64,000 bases of DNA from Nostoc indistinguendum CM1-VF10 (GTDB taxonomy: Bacteria > Cyanobacteriota > Cyanobacteriia > Cyanobacteriales > Nostocaceae), in the NCBI GenBank assembly GCA_019359215.1, contig JAHHHS010000014.1:62001-126000 (forward strand). Reading direction: 5' to 3'. The notes below the pieces were generated by a model. It made no database searches, was not told the DNA's origin, and saw only the letters and a program-made list of their open reading frames with translations. Shown in pieces: positions 29,137 to 39,742 of the stretch. The number at the start of each line of letters is the position of its first letter. Position 1 is the first letter of the stretch. The translations under genes and the position numbers were made by a program.

Positions 29137-29781
29137 ATGCTGACTGTTGCATTGCCAAAAGGGGAACTCCTTAAAAATAGCATCCGCCTGCTACAATCTG
29201 TGGGATTAGATTTTAGTGCTTTTTTAGATTCAGGAACTCGCCAACTTCAAATTCCTGACACTAAGGGAATTGCAAAAGCTTTGTTGGTAAGGGCGCAAGA
29301 TGTGCCTGTTTATGTGGAATATGGTCAAGCACAACTGGGTGTTGTCGGTTACGATGTGCTGCGAGAGAAGCAACCGCAAGTTGCCCACTTGGTGGATTTG
29401 CAGTTTGGGCATTGTCGGATGTCAGTGGCGGTAAAAGCATCCAGTTCTTACCGATCGCCTTTAGATTTACCACCGCATGGTAGAGTTGCTTCCAAGTATG
29501 TGAATTGCGCTCGTGAATATTTCCACAGTCTAGATTTACCTGTGGAAATAGTGCCGTTGTATGGTTCAGTTGAACTAGGCCCGATTACTGGAATGTCAGA
29601 AGCGATCGTGGATTTGGTTTCTACAGGGCGGACTTTGCACGAAAATGGTTTGATTGAAGTTGCAACTCTTTATGAAAGCACGGCGCGGTTGATTGCCCAT
29701 CCTTTGAGTTACCGCCTGAACACCGGTAATTTAAGTGATGTGATTGCCAAGCTGCGAGAAACCGTTTTGGTAGAGGTGTAA
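29137..29781 (+). CDS. hisG: ATP phosphoribosyltransferase, short form
   Basis: [67 protein letters not shown]. Confidence 0.95.
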   Translation: MLTVALPKGELLKNSIRLLQSVGLDFSAFLDSGTRQLQIPDTKGIAKALLVRAQDVPVYVEYGQAQLGVVGYDVLREKQPQVAHLVDLQFGHCRMSVAVKASSSYRSPLDLPPHGRVASKYVNCAREYFHSLDLPVEIVPLYGSVELGPITGMSEAIVDLVSTGRTLHENGLIEVATLYESTARLIAHPLSYRLNTGNLSDVIAKLRETVLVEV

Positions 29782-29832
29782 TAGTAATGCTGTCAAGGTG
29801 ACGTAATTCACGGTTTATCGAATAGCCCAAAG

Positions 29833-30197
29833 AAACCTCACCCTAATTTTGCTTGTGCAAAACCTGTCCCTCTCCTTACTAAGGCTACGGTGTACACACA
29901 AGTCCTAAAAATCTAGCTTGATGACGCTTTCCTTATTCTCATGTAGAGCATTGTCAGTCGATACAATAACATTGCCAGTCGATACAATAACATTGTCAGT
30001 CGATACAATAACATTGCCAGTTGAGACAATAACATTGCCAGTCGATACAATGGCATTGCTAGTCGATACAATGGCATTGCCAGTTGATACAATAACATTG
30101 CTAGTCGATACAATGGCATTGCAGGTTAAGAGACTTGTGTGTGTACAACGTAGCCTTGTTAAGGAGAGGGATGTCTGTGAGGACAAGGTGAGGTTTT
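29833..30197. mobile_element. MITE/fold-back-like element, copy B, long inverted-repeat arms
   Basis: Left arm 29833-29904 aaacctcaccct...tccctctccttactaaggctacggtgtacacacaagtc; right arm 30132-30197 gacttgtgtgtgtacaacgtagccttgttaaggagaggga...aaggtgaggtttt. Confidence 0.7.
29950..30128. repeat. 21-bp tandem repeat, 8 full units plus one partial
   Basis: consensus attgYcagtcgatacaataac; starts at 29950, 29971, 29992, 30013, 30034, 30055, 30076, 30097, 30118(partial). Confidence 0.95.
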
Positions 30198-30501
30198 AAT
30201 GATTAGTAGATAGTCCGCAACAATTAAATCTCCTCATACAGACTAAATTTGTTTACACTAGAATTAGCGCGATATGTACGGACGGGCTACGCCTACGCAA
30301 TAATTTTGCGTCGTATACAGGGAATGCTTGCTACTAAAAATCACTTTTAATGCGAATTTAGCATTTTGACAGAATTTAACAGGCTTTCCTGAACAGCCAG
30401 AGGCGGGGAAAAGACTAAGAATTATTACAAGAGGTTAAGCTATTCTTGAGATAGTAACCCTGATGACTGGATATTACATTTAAATTTATTAAGAAAAGTT
30501 A

Positions 30502-33072
30502 ATGAAAGCTGGACAAATTGATACAGAAGTGGCGAGGCTAGAAGCCCTCCGCCAGTATCAAATTCTTGACACCGAACCGGAAGAAGCTTACGACAATCTT
30601 GCTCAGTTAGCGGCATTTATTTGTGGTACGTCCATATCTTTGGTAAATTTCATTGATGAAAACCGTCAATGGTTTAAGGCAAAAGTAGGTTTAGATGTAT
30701 CAGAAATGCCCCGGTGTGTTGGATTATCTTACCTTTGCCAAGAGCGGCGTAATGTTGTGGTGGTTCCTGACACTCTAGCTGATGAAACATTAGCAAATAA
30801 TGCGGTAGTAACTGGCTATCCATATATACGGTTTTATGCAGGCGTACCCCTAATTACTCCCAAGGGAGATATGCTGGGAACTTTGTGTGTAATTGACCAA
30901 GCTCCACGGGAATTGAGTCAAAAACAAGTGGAGGCGCTTGTAGCTCTGAGTCGCTTGGTGATTGACCAGCTAGAACTCAGGCGTCATGTAACTGAGGTAT
31001 CTCAAATTACCGAAAAGCTCGTGGCGCATGAGCAAGCAGCATATGCCGAGTCAGAATCGGCCAGAATCCGCATTGCTAATTTACTCGAAAGCATCACTGA
31101 TGCGTTTTTTGCTTTAGATAAAAAGTGGCGATTCACCTATGTTAATGGTCAAGCAGAACTGCTGTTGCAAAAAAAACAGAATGAATTATTGGGACAAAGC
31201 ATCTGGGAGGTGTTTCCACAACTCATAGACACAACATTCCATCGTGAGTATCACAGGGCAATCTTAGAACAGGTGAGTGTAGAATTTGAGGAGTTTTATC
31301 CGCCACTAAAGAGCTGCTTTCAAGTCCACGCCTATCCTGCAAAAGACGGCTTGTCTGTTTATTTCCAAGACATTACTGAACGGCGACGAACAGCAGAAGC
31401 ATTACGAGAAAGTGAAGAACGTTGGCAATTAGCATTACATGGTAATAATGATGGTATTTGGGATTGGAACCTCAAGACTAATGAAGTGTTCTTCTCAACT
31501 CGGTGGAAGGAAATGCTCGGTTATAAAGACCACGAAGTTTCCAACGGTTGGGATGAATGGACAAAATTAATTCACCCCGATGAGCGAGATTGGGTACTTC
31601 AAGCCTTCCAAGACCACTTTGCCAAGAAAACGCCGTTTTACGTCTGTGAATATCGAGTCCAATGCCAAGACGGCAGCTATAAATGGATTCTAGATCGAGG
31701 ACAAGCACTTTGGGACGCATCGGGTGATATAGTGCGGATGGTGGGTTCTTATACAGATATCACAGATCGCAAGCAGGCAGATGAAGAATTAAAGCGGCAG
31801 AATTTGCGATCGCAATTATTTGCTGAAATCACTCTGAAAATTCGAGAATCTTTACAAATAGACGAAATCCTTCAAACCACGGTAACAGAGGTACAAAAAC
31901 TACTACAAGCTGACCGAGTTTTAATTTTTCAAATAGAGCCTGATGGTTCAGGAACAGTAGTGCAAGAGGCGGTGCTACCTGGTTGGCCGGTAATTTTGGG
32001 AAGAAATATTTTTGATCCCTGCTTTAAAGAAGAATATATAGAAAGATATCGCCAAGGAAGAGTGAGTGCGATGGAAGACGTTGAAACCGCTCACATTCAA
32101 CCATGCCATCGAGAATTTCTTCAGCAGTTTGCTATCAAGGCTAACCTCGTAGTACCAATTCTCGTCAGGGACAGCATTTGGGGCTTGTTGCTGGCTCATC
32201 AGTGTGCTGCACCTCGACGGTGGAATAACTTTGAGACGGAGTTGTTAAAGCAACTAGCTAACCAAATTGGGATTGCTTTATCTCAAGCGCAACTATTAGA
32301 AAAAGAAAGCCAGCAAAGTCGAGAACTCGCTCGTTCTAATGCAGAATTGGAACAATTTGCTTATGTAGCTTCCCATGACTTGCAAGAGCCATTGCGGATG
32401 GTAACGAGTTATTTACAACTATTAGAGCGAAGATACAAAAATCAACTTGATACTAATGCCGATCAGTTTATCAACTATGCAGTAGATGGGGCGCGGCGGA
32501 TGCAGACCCTAATCAATGATTTATTGAATTATTCTCGCGTTAGTACCCGTGGACAGCCCTTTGTGCGAGTAAATTGTAGTATTGTCTTAGAACAGGCGAT
32601 CGCTAATCTGCAAATTGCGATCGCCGATAGTCAAGCAATTGTTACTCACGATCCTCTACCTGAAGTAATGGCTGATGTTACCCAATTGATACAAGTATTT
32701 CAAAACCTGATTGGCAATGCAATCAAATTTTGCCGTCATCAGCAGCCACAAATTCACATTGGAGTAGCGAAGCCAAATGCAAATCCAGATGGGGAAAGTT
32801 TAAATGTTATCCCGTCGGTAGATGAATGGTTGTTCTGGGTACGCGATAATGGCATTGGTTTGGAATCCCAGTATGCTGAACGTATTTTTATAATTTTTCA
32901 GCGATTGCACGGTAGAGATAAGTATCCGGGTACTGGAATTGGTCTGGCAATTTGTAAAAAAATTATAGAACGCCACGGCGGCCGGATCTGGGTTGAGTCA
33001 AAACTGGGTGAAGGCTCGACTTTCTACTTCACAATTCCAGATAAAGCAGGTAAGCAATCGTGGGCACCATAA
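30502..33072 (+). CDS. sensor histidine kinase (GAF-PAS-PAS-GAF-HisKA-HATPase)
   Basis: YVASHDLQEPLRMVTSYLQLLERRY (phytochrome-like H box); FIIFQRLHGRDKYPGTGIGLAICKKIIERHGGRIW. Confidence 0.92.
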   Translation: MKAGQIDTEVARLEALRQYQILDTEPEEAYDNLAQLAAFICGTSISLVNFIDENRQWFKAKVGLDVSEMPRCVGLSYLCQERRNVVVVPDTLADETLANNAVVTGYPYIRFYAGVPLITPKGDMLGTLCVIDQAPRELSQKQVEALVALSRLVIDQLELRRHVTEVSQITEKLVAHEQAAYAESESARIRIANLLESITDAFFALDKKWRFTYVNGQAELLLQKKQNELLGQSIWEVFPQLIDTTFHREYHRAILEQVSVEFEEFYPPLKSCFQVHAYPAKDGLSVYFQDITERRRTAEALRESEERWQLALHGNNDGIWDWNLKTNEVFFSTRWKEMLGYKDHEVSNGWDEWTKLIHPDERDWVLQAFQDHFAKKTPFYVCEYRVQCQDGSYKWILDRGQALWDASGDIVRMVGSYTDITDRKQADEELKRQNLRSQLFAEITLKIRESLQIDEILQTTVTEVQKLLQADRVLIFQIEPDGSGTVVQEAVLPGWPVILGRNIFDPCFKEEYIERYRQGRVSAMEDVETAHIQPCHREFLQQFAIKANLVVPILVRDSIWGLLLAHQCAAPRRWNNFETELLKQLANQIGIALSQAQLLEKESQQSRELARSNAELEQFAYVASHDLQEPLRMVTSYLQLLERRYKNQLDTNADQFINYAVDGARRMQTLINDLLNYSRVSTRGQPFVRVNCSIVLEQAIANLQIAIADSQAIVTHDPLPEVMADVTQLIQVFQNLIGNAIKFCRHQQPQIHIGVAKPNANPDGESLNVIPSVDEWLFWVRDNGIGLESQYAERIFIIFQRLHGRDKYPGTGIGLAICKKIIERHGGRIWVESKLGEGSTFYFTIPDKAGKQSWAP

Positions 33073-33506
33073 CAGGGATTATGCCTATTGAGGTTTTGTT
33101 GGTAGAGGACAATCCAGGCGATGCCCAACTCACACGCATCGCCCTGGAAGAAAGCAAAATCTCTATTCACTTGAATGTGGTCGAAGATGGTGTAGAGGCA
33201 ATGGCATTCTTGCGAAAGCAGGAAAAATATGTCAAAGCAGCCCATCCAGATATTGTCTTGCTCGATTTAAATCTCCCCAGAAAAGATGGGCGAGAAGTAC
33301 TAGCAGAAATTAAAGGAGATGAAAACCTCAAGCGAATTCCTGTAGTAGTTCTGACGACTTCCCAAGCTGAAGAAGACATCCTTAAAGCCTATAATTTATG
33401 TGCAAACTGTTATATTACCAAGCCCGTAGATTTCGATCAATTCGTTAAAATTGTACAATCAATAGAAAATTTTTGGTTTGCGATCGTAAAACTGCCACCG
33501 GAGTAG
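33060..33506 (+). CDS. response regulator (Rcp1-like single receiver)
   Basis: IEVLLVEDNPGDAQLTRIALEES...PDIVLLDLNLPRKDGREVLAEIK...VVVLTTSQAEEDI; likely start 33081; overlaps upstream kinase. Confidence 0.92.
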   Translation: MGTITGIMPIEVLLVEDNPGDAQLTRIALEESKISIHLNVVEDGVEAMAFLRKQEKYVKAAHPDIVLLDLNLPRKDGREVLAEIKGDENLKRIPVVVLTTSQAEEDILKAYNLCANCYITKPVDFDQFVKIVQSIENFWFAIVKLPPE

Positions 33507-33511
33507 TGGAA

Positions 33512-35791
33512 ATGGCAGGTAAAAATATTAAAGTCTTATTAGTAGAAGATAACCCTGGTGATGTCTTTTTATTACAGGAGTTTTTAAAGGAAGTTACCAC
33601 AGTTGTAGTTGATTTATCGCCCGTTGAGCGACTTTCTGAAGCACTCAATTATTTAACCAAGGAACTTTTTGATGTAATTTTGCTAGACCTCTCGCTGCCA
33701 GATAGCCAGGGACTCGAAACTTTTGTCATCGCTCACCATCAAGCAAAAGCCACTCCGATAATTGTGCTGACGGGTATAAACGATGAAACCCTAGCAATTA
33801 GAGCAATGCAAGAAGGAGCGCAGGATTATTTGGTGAAAGGGCAAGTAACTGGGGACTTGCTGGTACGCTCAATGCGTTATGCCATCGAACGTCAACGGGC
33901 AGACAATGCACTGCGTCAGAGTGAGGAACGATTTCGGGTTGCCCTGAAAAATTCTCCCATCTTCGTCTACAACCAAGATTGCCAGTTACGGTACACCTGG
34001 GTTTACAATCCTTCCTATGGATTGACTGTTGAAGAAATATTGGGCAAACAAGACTTAGATATTATCCCAGTTGAAGATGCTCAACGTCTCACCATAATTA
34101 AACGTGGAGTATTAACCACTGGCATAGGAACGCGAGAGGAAGTATCAATAACAATCAAAGATACAACTCGATATTACGATTTGACAGTTGAGCCATTGCG
34201 GAACGAATCGCAAGAAGTTGTTGGCGTGACATGCGCCAGTATTGATATTAGCGAACGACAAGCCGCACTGCGCGATCGCAAATTGGCAGAAGAAAAAATC
34301 CGCGAACAAGCAGCATTACTTGATGTCACCACAGATGCGATTTGCCTGCGAGATTTAAACAATGAAATTATCTTCTGGAACAAAGGCGCAGAAACACTTT
34401 ACGGTTGGAAAGCGACAGAAGCTTCGGGCAAAAATGCTAGTGAGCTTTTGTATGACGAATTTTCACCAGAAATCGAAGCAGCTCTTTTACAAGTTGTTAG
34501 TAAAGGAAAGTGGCAGGGAGAGTTAACTAAACTTACCAAAACTTACAAGGAAATCCTTGTTGCTAGTCGCTGGAGTTTAGTGTGCGATGAACAAGGGAAA
34601 CCCAAATCAATTCTCACCGTTGACACAGATATTACCGAGAAAAAACACCTAGAAGCCCAATTGTTTCGCGCCCAACGCCTGGAAAGTATCGGCACTTTAG
34701 CTAGCGGTATTGCTCACGACCTCAACAATATCCTGACACCGATTTTGGCAGGAGCACAATTGTTACCACTCAAATTTCCTGATGCAGATGAGCGAACTCG
34801 CCATCTATTAGAAATTTTGGAAATCAACGCTAGACGCGGTGCTGATTTAGTCAAACAGGTGCTATCCTTTGCGCGGGGTGTAGAAGGGAAGCGAATCACT
34901 TTGCAACTCAGACATATAATTGTGGAACTTGGCAAGATTCTCAAAGAGACATTTCCCAAATCCATAGAAATCAGCACTGATGTACCGCAGGATTTATGGA
35001 TGGTTTCTGGAGATAGCACCCAACTACATCAAGTGCTGATGAACCTCTGCGTTAACGCCCGCGATGCTATGCCCAGTGGCGGTAGTTTGACTATCTCTGC
35101 TGAGAATTTGTTGATTGACGAAAATTATGCTCGCATGAACCTGGAAGCCAAAGAGGGGCCTTACACAGTGGTTACTGTCTCCGATACTGGAAGTGGGATA
35201 CCTAGAGAAATCTTAGATAGAATTTTCGAGCCATTCTTTACCACAAAAGATGTGGGGCAAGGAACAGGGTTAGGACTTTCCACCGTGCTGGGGATCGTTA
35301 AAAGCCACGGAGGTTTTGTAAACGTGTCTAGCGAACCAGGAAGTGGCACTAGCTTTAAGGTTTACTTACCAGCAGTGGAAGGAATGGAAACACTTACTCT
35401 AGAAGAATTGCCACCACAGACAGGACATGGAGAATTGATTCTGGTTGTGGATGATGAAGTTGCCATTCAAGAGACTACGAGGACATCGCTGGAAGCTCAC
35501 AATTATAAAACCCTAATTGCGGGTGATGGCATTGAGGCGATCGCGCTGTATGCTAAAAATAGGGACAAAATTAGTGCTGTACTAATGGATATTATGCTGC
35601 CCTCGCTGGATGGTTTAACTGCCATCCGTACCTTAAAAAAAATTAACCCCCAGGTCAGAATTATTGCCAGCAGTGGACTTATGTCTGACAATAAGCTCAG
35701 TGCAGTAGCTGCTATTGGTGTCAATACGTTTTTGTCGAAGCCCTATACTGTCAACGAATTATTGCTTTCTTTACAGAAAGTACTATCTTGA
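33512..35791 (+). CDS. hybrid histidine kinase (REC-PAS-PAS-HisKA-HATPase-REC)
   Basis: VLLVEDNPGDVFLLQEFL; SGIAHDLNNILTPILAGAQLL; EPFFTTKDVGQGTGLGLSTVLGIVKSHGG; terminal REC LILVVDDEVAIQETTRTSL. Confidence 0.93.
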   Translation: MAGKNIKVLLVEDNPGDVFLLQEFLKEVTTVVVDLSPVERLSEALNYLTKELFDVILLDLSLPDSQGLETFVIAHHQAKATPIIVLTGINDETLAIRAMQEGAQDYLVKGQVTGDLLVRSMRYAIERQRADNALRQSEERFRVALKNSPIFVYNQDCQLRYTWVYNPSYGLTVEEILGKQDLDIIPVEDAQRLTIIKRGVLTTGIGTREEVSITIKDTTRYYDLTVEPLRNESQEVVGVTCASIDISERQAALRDRKLAEEKIREQAALLDVTTDAICLRDLNNEIIFWNKGAETLYGWKATEASGKNASELLYDEFSPEIEAALLQVVSKGKWQGELTKLTKTYKEILVASRWSLVCDEQGKPKSILTVDTDITEKKHLEAQLFRAQRLESIGTLASGIAHDLNNILTPILAGAQLLPLKFPDADERTRHLLEILEINARRGADLVKQVLSFARGVEGKRITLQLRHIIVELGKILKETFPKSIEISTDVPQDLWMVSGDSTQLHQVLMNLCVNARDAMPSGGSLTISAENLLIDENYARMNLEAKEGPYTVVTVSDTGSGIPREILDRIFEPFFTTKDVGQGTGLGLSTVLGIVKSHGGFVNVSSEPGSGTSFKVYLPAVEGMETLTLEELPPQTGHGELILVVDDEVAIQETTRTSLEAHNYKTLIAGDGIEAIALYAKNRDKISAVLMDIMLPSLDGLTAIRTLKKINPQVRIIASSGLMSDNKLSAVAAIGVNTFLSKPYTVNELLLSLQKVLS

Positions 35792-35952
35792 GTCCATTAA
35801 TTACGTAAATATACTGTTAATATTAGTACAAAAAACTGCTTTATTGATGTGGGTGCAAATTGCCTGGATTTGATATGATTGAGCATCGGTTAATACACTT
35901 GTCTTACTGATACTCATACCATTTCAGTTTAATAATACAAATACGTTGGTAG

Positions 35953-35973
35953 GGGCATGGCATTGCCATGCCC
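35953..35973. repeat. GGGCATGGCA-T-TGCCATGCCC palindrome
   Basis: perfect 10-bp arms in intergenic DNA. Confidence 0.8.
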
Positions 35974-36049
35974 TTACAAGAAATCTATCTATATGTATTG
36001 GGTTTTCGTGAATTGGTATTATTTATGCGTTCAGCTTGCCTAAATCAAT

Positions 36050-36961
36050 ATGCCTCGGTTTCTTAAATTAATTATCAATATAGTAGCCTTAAGTGCATTG
36101 TTACTTATATCCCAGCAAGTTTGGGCGCGAGATTGGCGTCCGGTTCGTGGTGGTATCCCTTTTGGTATCAGTGGTATGGCTTTAATAGAGCAACAAAGCA
36201 ATTCCTTAGATTTTCTGATTGCCCATGACAACAAACAAAAAAATCAAGGTCGTTTAGCAATCATTAATATTAAGGGTAAAAACCAACCTCAATATTTACC
36301 ATTAAACTGGCCAAATAACATAGAATTACCCATCGATTTAGAAGCTTTAACATCTGTTCCAGAAAAAACAAAATCCACTTTTATTGCTTTAAGCAGTTCT
36401 GGAAAAGCTTATTACATCAGGTTAGAGCCTGCTAATAAAACCATTTCCATTATTAAAGAATTCAATCTACCAGGAATTATTCAAGGCAATAACTTTGAAG
36501 CATTTGGATTACAAAATATAGAGGGTAAATTAGTTGCTATTTGGGGGCATCGAGGTGAAGGAGAACAACCAGCAACTATTTTTTGGGGAATATTTGACTT
36601 AACTAAATATCAAATTACTCTCGTAGGTTCTGCCAATTTGAAAGTACCCTTTCCATCTGGCAATGTTCGTCATATTTCAGATATTAAGGTAGACCCCGTA
36701 GGAATTGTGTACATCACTTCAGCAAGTGATGCAGGGGATGATGGCCCATTCCAGTCAGCTGTGTATGTCGCTGGACACCTGGGATTCCGTGGTAACAAAA
36801 TTGCATGGCGGCAAAATCCTCAACTTGTTCCCCTTTACCGCTCTGATTACCACAAAATTGAAGGTATGGAACTTGTTCCAGGTGCAGAAGGCGGTTTGAT
36901 TATTGGTACAGATGATGAGAATTTGGGTTCTTATGTATATATTTTGGGTGGAAATAGCTGA
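36050..36961 (+). CDS. secreted hypothetical protein, propeller-like
   Basis: signal peptide; repeated beta-rich segments, IEGMELVPGAEGGLIIGTDDENLGSYVY. Confidence 0.7.
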   Translation: MPRFLKLIINIVALSALLLISQQVWARDWRPVRGGIPFGISGMALIEQQSNSLDFLIAHDNKQKNQGRLAIINIKGKNQPQYLPLNWPNNIELPIDLEALTSVPEKTKSTFIALSSSGKAYYIRLEPANKTISIIKEFNLPGIIQGNNFEAFGLQNIEGKLVAIWGHRGEGEQPATIFWGIFDLTKYQITLVGSANLKVPFPSGNVRHISDIKVDPVGIVYITSASDAGDDGPFQSAVYVAGHLGFRGNKIAWRQNPQLVPLYRSDYHKIEGMELVPGAEGGLIIGTDDENLGSYVYILGGNS

Positions 36962-37150
36962 TGTATATCCTTTGATAACTTGTGTAAATAGGCATCATGA
37001 TTTTGAGAATTGCTGGTTTATTTGCGATCGCCTAACAGTTTCCTTGAAAAATATTCATATATTGGAGCTTTTGTCAACTTATTTAGTGCGATCGCAACCT
37101 GGCGTGGATTGACCATTATCTTATCGATAACGGCCACTCATTAATTACCC

Positions 37151-38242
37151 CTACACATTAAATCGGAACAACATTACATCCCCTTCCTGCACAACATACT
37201 CTTTACCCTCACTGCGAACCAACCCTTTTTCCTTCGCAGCATTCATCGAACCAGTTGTTACCAAATCTTTATAAGCAACTGTTTCAGCGCGAATAAATCC
37301 CCGTTCAAAATCACTGTGGATTACACCAGCAGCTTGAGGTGCAGACATTCCGGCATTAATTGTCCAAGCGCGGGTTTCTTTGGGGCCACTAGTGAAATAT
37401 GTCCGCAAACCTAAAAGTGTGTAAGTTGCCCGAATCAACGATTTCAAACCGCCTTCTTCCACACCTAAAGACGCGAGGAAATCAGCTTTATCTTCCTCTG
37501 GTAATTCCACTAATTCAGCTTCAACTTGAGCCGAAACTATCACAACTTGGGCATTTTCTGTGGCTGCAATTTGCCGCACTGTTTCCACAAAATGATTACC
37601 AGTTGCCAACTCATCCTCAGATACATTGGCGGCGTAGATAATCGGTTTATAAGTGAGCAGTTCTAATCCTTTAATAATTTCTGCTTCTTCTTCATTCAAG
37701 CTCACCTGACGCACCGATTTCCCTTCATTTAAAGCCGCAGCTAATTTTTCTAAAACTGTGATTTCAAACTGTGCATCCTTACTGGTACGAGCTTGTTTGC
37801 GAGTCCGGTCAATTCGCCGCTCAATTTGTGCTAAATCTGATAAACCCAGTTCTATATTAATGATTTCAATATCTCGCGCTGGGTCAACAGAACCAGCAAC
37901 ATGGATAATATCGTCATTTTCAAAACAACGTACCACATGGACGATCGCATCAACTTCCCGGATGTGGGACAGGAATTGATTCCCTAATCCCTCACCCTGA
38001 CTAGCACCTTTAACTAAACCGGCGATATCGACAAATTCAACCCGCGCCGGGATAGTTTGTGCCGAACTGGCAATCTTAGCAAGAACATTTAACCGTTCAT
38101 CCGGTACTGCGACAACGCCGACATTCGGTTCAATCGTGCAAAAAGGAAAGTTAGCTGCTTCTGCTTTGGCATTAGCAACTACAGCATTAAATAAAGTAGA
38201 TTTTCCGACGTTGGGAAGTCCGACAATTCCGGCTCTTAGCAT
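37151..38242 (-). CDS. ychF: redox-regulated ATPase YchF (Obg family)
   Basis: MLRAGIVGLPNVGKSTLFNAV...FPFCTIEPNVGVV...LVKGASQGEGLGNQFLSHIREVDAI. Confidence 0.96.
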   Translation of the reverse strand: MLRAGIVGLPNVGKSTLFNAVVANAKAEAANFPFCTIEPNVGVVAVPDERLNVLAKIASSAQTIPARVEFVDIAGLVKGASQGEGLGNQFLSHIREVDAIVHVVRCFENDDIIHVAGSVDPARDIEIINIELGLSDLAQIERRIDRTRKQARTSKDAQFEITVLEKLAAALNEGKSVRQVSLNEEEAEIIKGLELLTYKPIIYAANVSEDELATGNHFVETVRQIAATENAQVVIVSAQVEAELVELPEEDKADFLASLGVEEGGLKSLIRATYTLLGLRTYFTSGPKETRAWTINAGMSAPQAAGVIHSDFERGFIRAETVAYKDLVTTGSMNAAKEKGLVRSEGKEYVVQEGDVMLFRFNV

Positions 38243-38287
38243 TTTGGATTTTAGATTTGAGATTTTGGATTACATTACCAAGGTAAT

Positions 38288-38476
38288 CTAAACAGGTTCC
38301 GGTATGGTTTGGGGAATTGGCCCTGGAACTGTTTGAGGAATGGGAGCAGGTACTGGTTCTGGTACAGGCTCAGGACTAGGTAGCGGATTCGGCTCAGGAT
38401 TGGGACTAGGTAGTGGACTCGGCCCAGGAGTAGGAATTTGTGGTTCAGGTATAGAAATCGCAGTCGGATTAAGCAT
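38288..38476 (-). CDS. small Pro-rich PxP-repeat protein
   Basis: 62 aa: IPEPQIPTPGPSPLPSPNPEPNPLPSPEPVPEPVPAPIPQ; low complexity. Confidence 0.4.
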   Translation of the reverse strand: MLNPTAISIPEPQIPTPGPSPLPSPNPEPNPLPSPEPVPEPVPAPIPQTVPGPIPQTIPEPV

Positions 38477-38674
38477 GATAAATCTAAATTAAATTATTCA
38501 ACCTCCCCACGCTAGATGACAACCTCAGCTGTTGACATCTCGCCAAATAGCTATACTCACCAACACATCCTTTAATAATCTACCCCTCTTCTCATTCTCT
38601 GCGTCCCTTTGCGCTTCCCTCCGCGCCCCTCTGCGTTTAAACTCCAACCTCAATTCCCCACCATTTGCACAAAA

Positions 38675-38911
38675 CTACTCCTCCTTAACCTTTTCCGCCA
38701 TCTCTGGCACTGGATCGTAACCACCTGGATGAAACGGATGACAACGCAAAATCCGCCGAGTTGCCATCCAGCTACCACGCAACACTCCAAATCGTTCAAT
38801 AGCTTCAATAGCATACATCGAACAAGTTGGTTGAAAGCGACAAGTCGGGAGAAACAACGGGGAGATAAACATTCGGTAGCCCCGAATCAGCCAAATAAAT
38901 AATAATTTCAT
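38675..38911 (-). CDS. yidD: membrane protein insertion efficiency factor YidD
   Basis: [62 protein letters not shown]. Confidence 0.95.
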   Translation of the reverse strand: MKLLFIWLIRGYRMFISPLFLPTCRFQPTCSMYAIEAIERFGVLRGSWMATRRILRCHPFHPGGYDPVPEMAEKVKEE

Positions 38912-38972
38912 TGCAGCTACCCAAATCTTATAAATTAGTAACAGGGGTAAAACTTTTCATTTTGTTGCATCT

Positions 38973-39677
38973 TTGCTAATTACATTTTCTGACTTCACCT
39001 CAATTCCGGTTTTCTGGCTGCAAATTGCGATAGCTGCAATTTGGGTGTTACTCATCCTTGTGATTGCAGGGGTGGTAAACCGCTTTGCCGACAAGCCAGA
39101 AATCGTGCGGAAGATAGTTCATATTGGCACTGGTAATGTGATTTTAATCGCTTGGTGGCTAAATATTCCTGCTAGCGTAGGGATTATAGCTTCTATTTTA
39201 GCCAGTGCAATCACTTTATTATCCTACCGATTACCAATTCTTCCTGGTATTAATAGCGTTGGACGGCAAAGCTTAGGGACATTTTTTTACTCTGTCAGTT
39301 TCGGTATTTTAGTTGCCTGGTTCTGGTATTTACAACAACCCCAGTACGCAGCACTCGGAATTTTGATCATGACTTGGGGAGATGGATTAGCAGCCTTAAT
39401 TGGGCAACGCTTTGGGAAACATAAGTATAAAGTTTTTGGGACAGAAAAAAGTTTGGAAGGCTCCCTAACTATGATGCTCGTTAGCTATCTTGTCAGTAGT
39501 TTGATTTTAGTTGGAACTCAAGGAAACAGTTGGCAAACTTGGGCTATATCACTGCTAGTAGCAGTTATAGCTACGGCTTTAGAAGCTGTTTCATTTTTGG
39601 GTATTGACAATTTGACAGTTCCATTAGGCAGCGCAGCTCTTGCTTTTTTCTTAAGTCAGTTAGTTCTTAGTTACTAA
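38973..39677 (+). CDS. diacylglycerol/polyprenol (phytol) kinase family protein
   Basis: RKIVHIGTGNVILIAWW; LIMTWGDGLAALIGQRFGKHKYKVFGTEKSLEGSLTM; TTG start. Confidence 0.85.
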   Translation: MLITFSDFTSIPVFWLQIAIAAIWVLLILVIAGVVNRFADKPEIVRKIVHIGTGNVILIAWWLNIPASVGIIASILASAITLLSYRLPILPGINSVGRQSLGTFFYSVSFGILVAWFWYLQQPQYAALGILIMTWGDGLAALIGQRFGKHKYKVFGTEKSLEGSLTMMLVSYLVSSLILVGTQGNSWQTWAISLLVAVIATALEAVSFLGIDNLTVPLGSAALAFFLSQLVLSY

Positions 39678-39742
39678 ACTATTTGAGTGCCATTAGACAA
39701 AATTAAAGAAATACAACTACCAGCAATTATTCCTTACCAGGA

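Noticed and set aside
29950-30128. Possible CRISPR array
   Set aside because: The repeats are contiguous 21-bp units without unique spacers and there are no cas genes nearby; it is a tandem satellite.
37399-37979. Plus-strand ORFs of 80 and 73 aa
   Set aside because: Antisense shadows of ychF, which is a clear full-length CDS on the minus strand.
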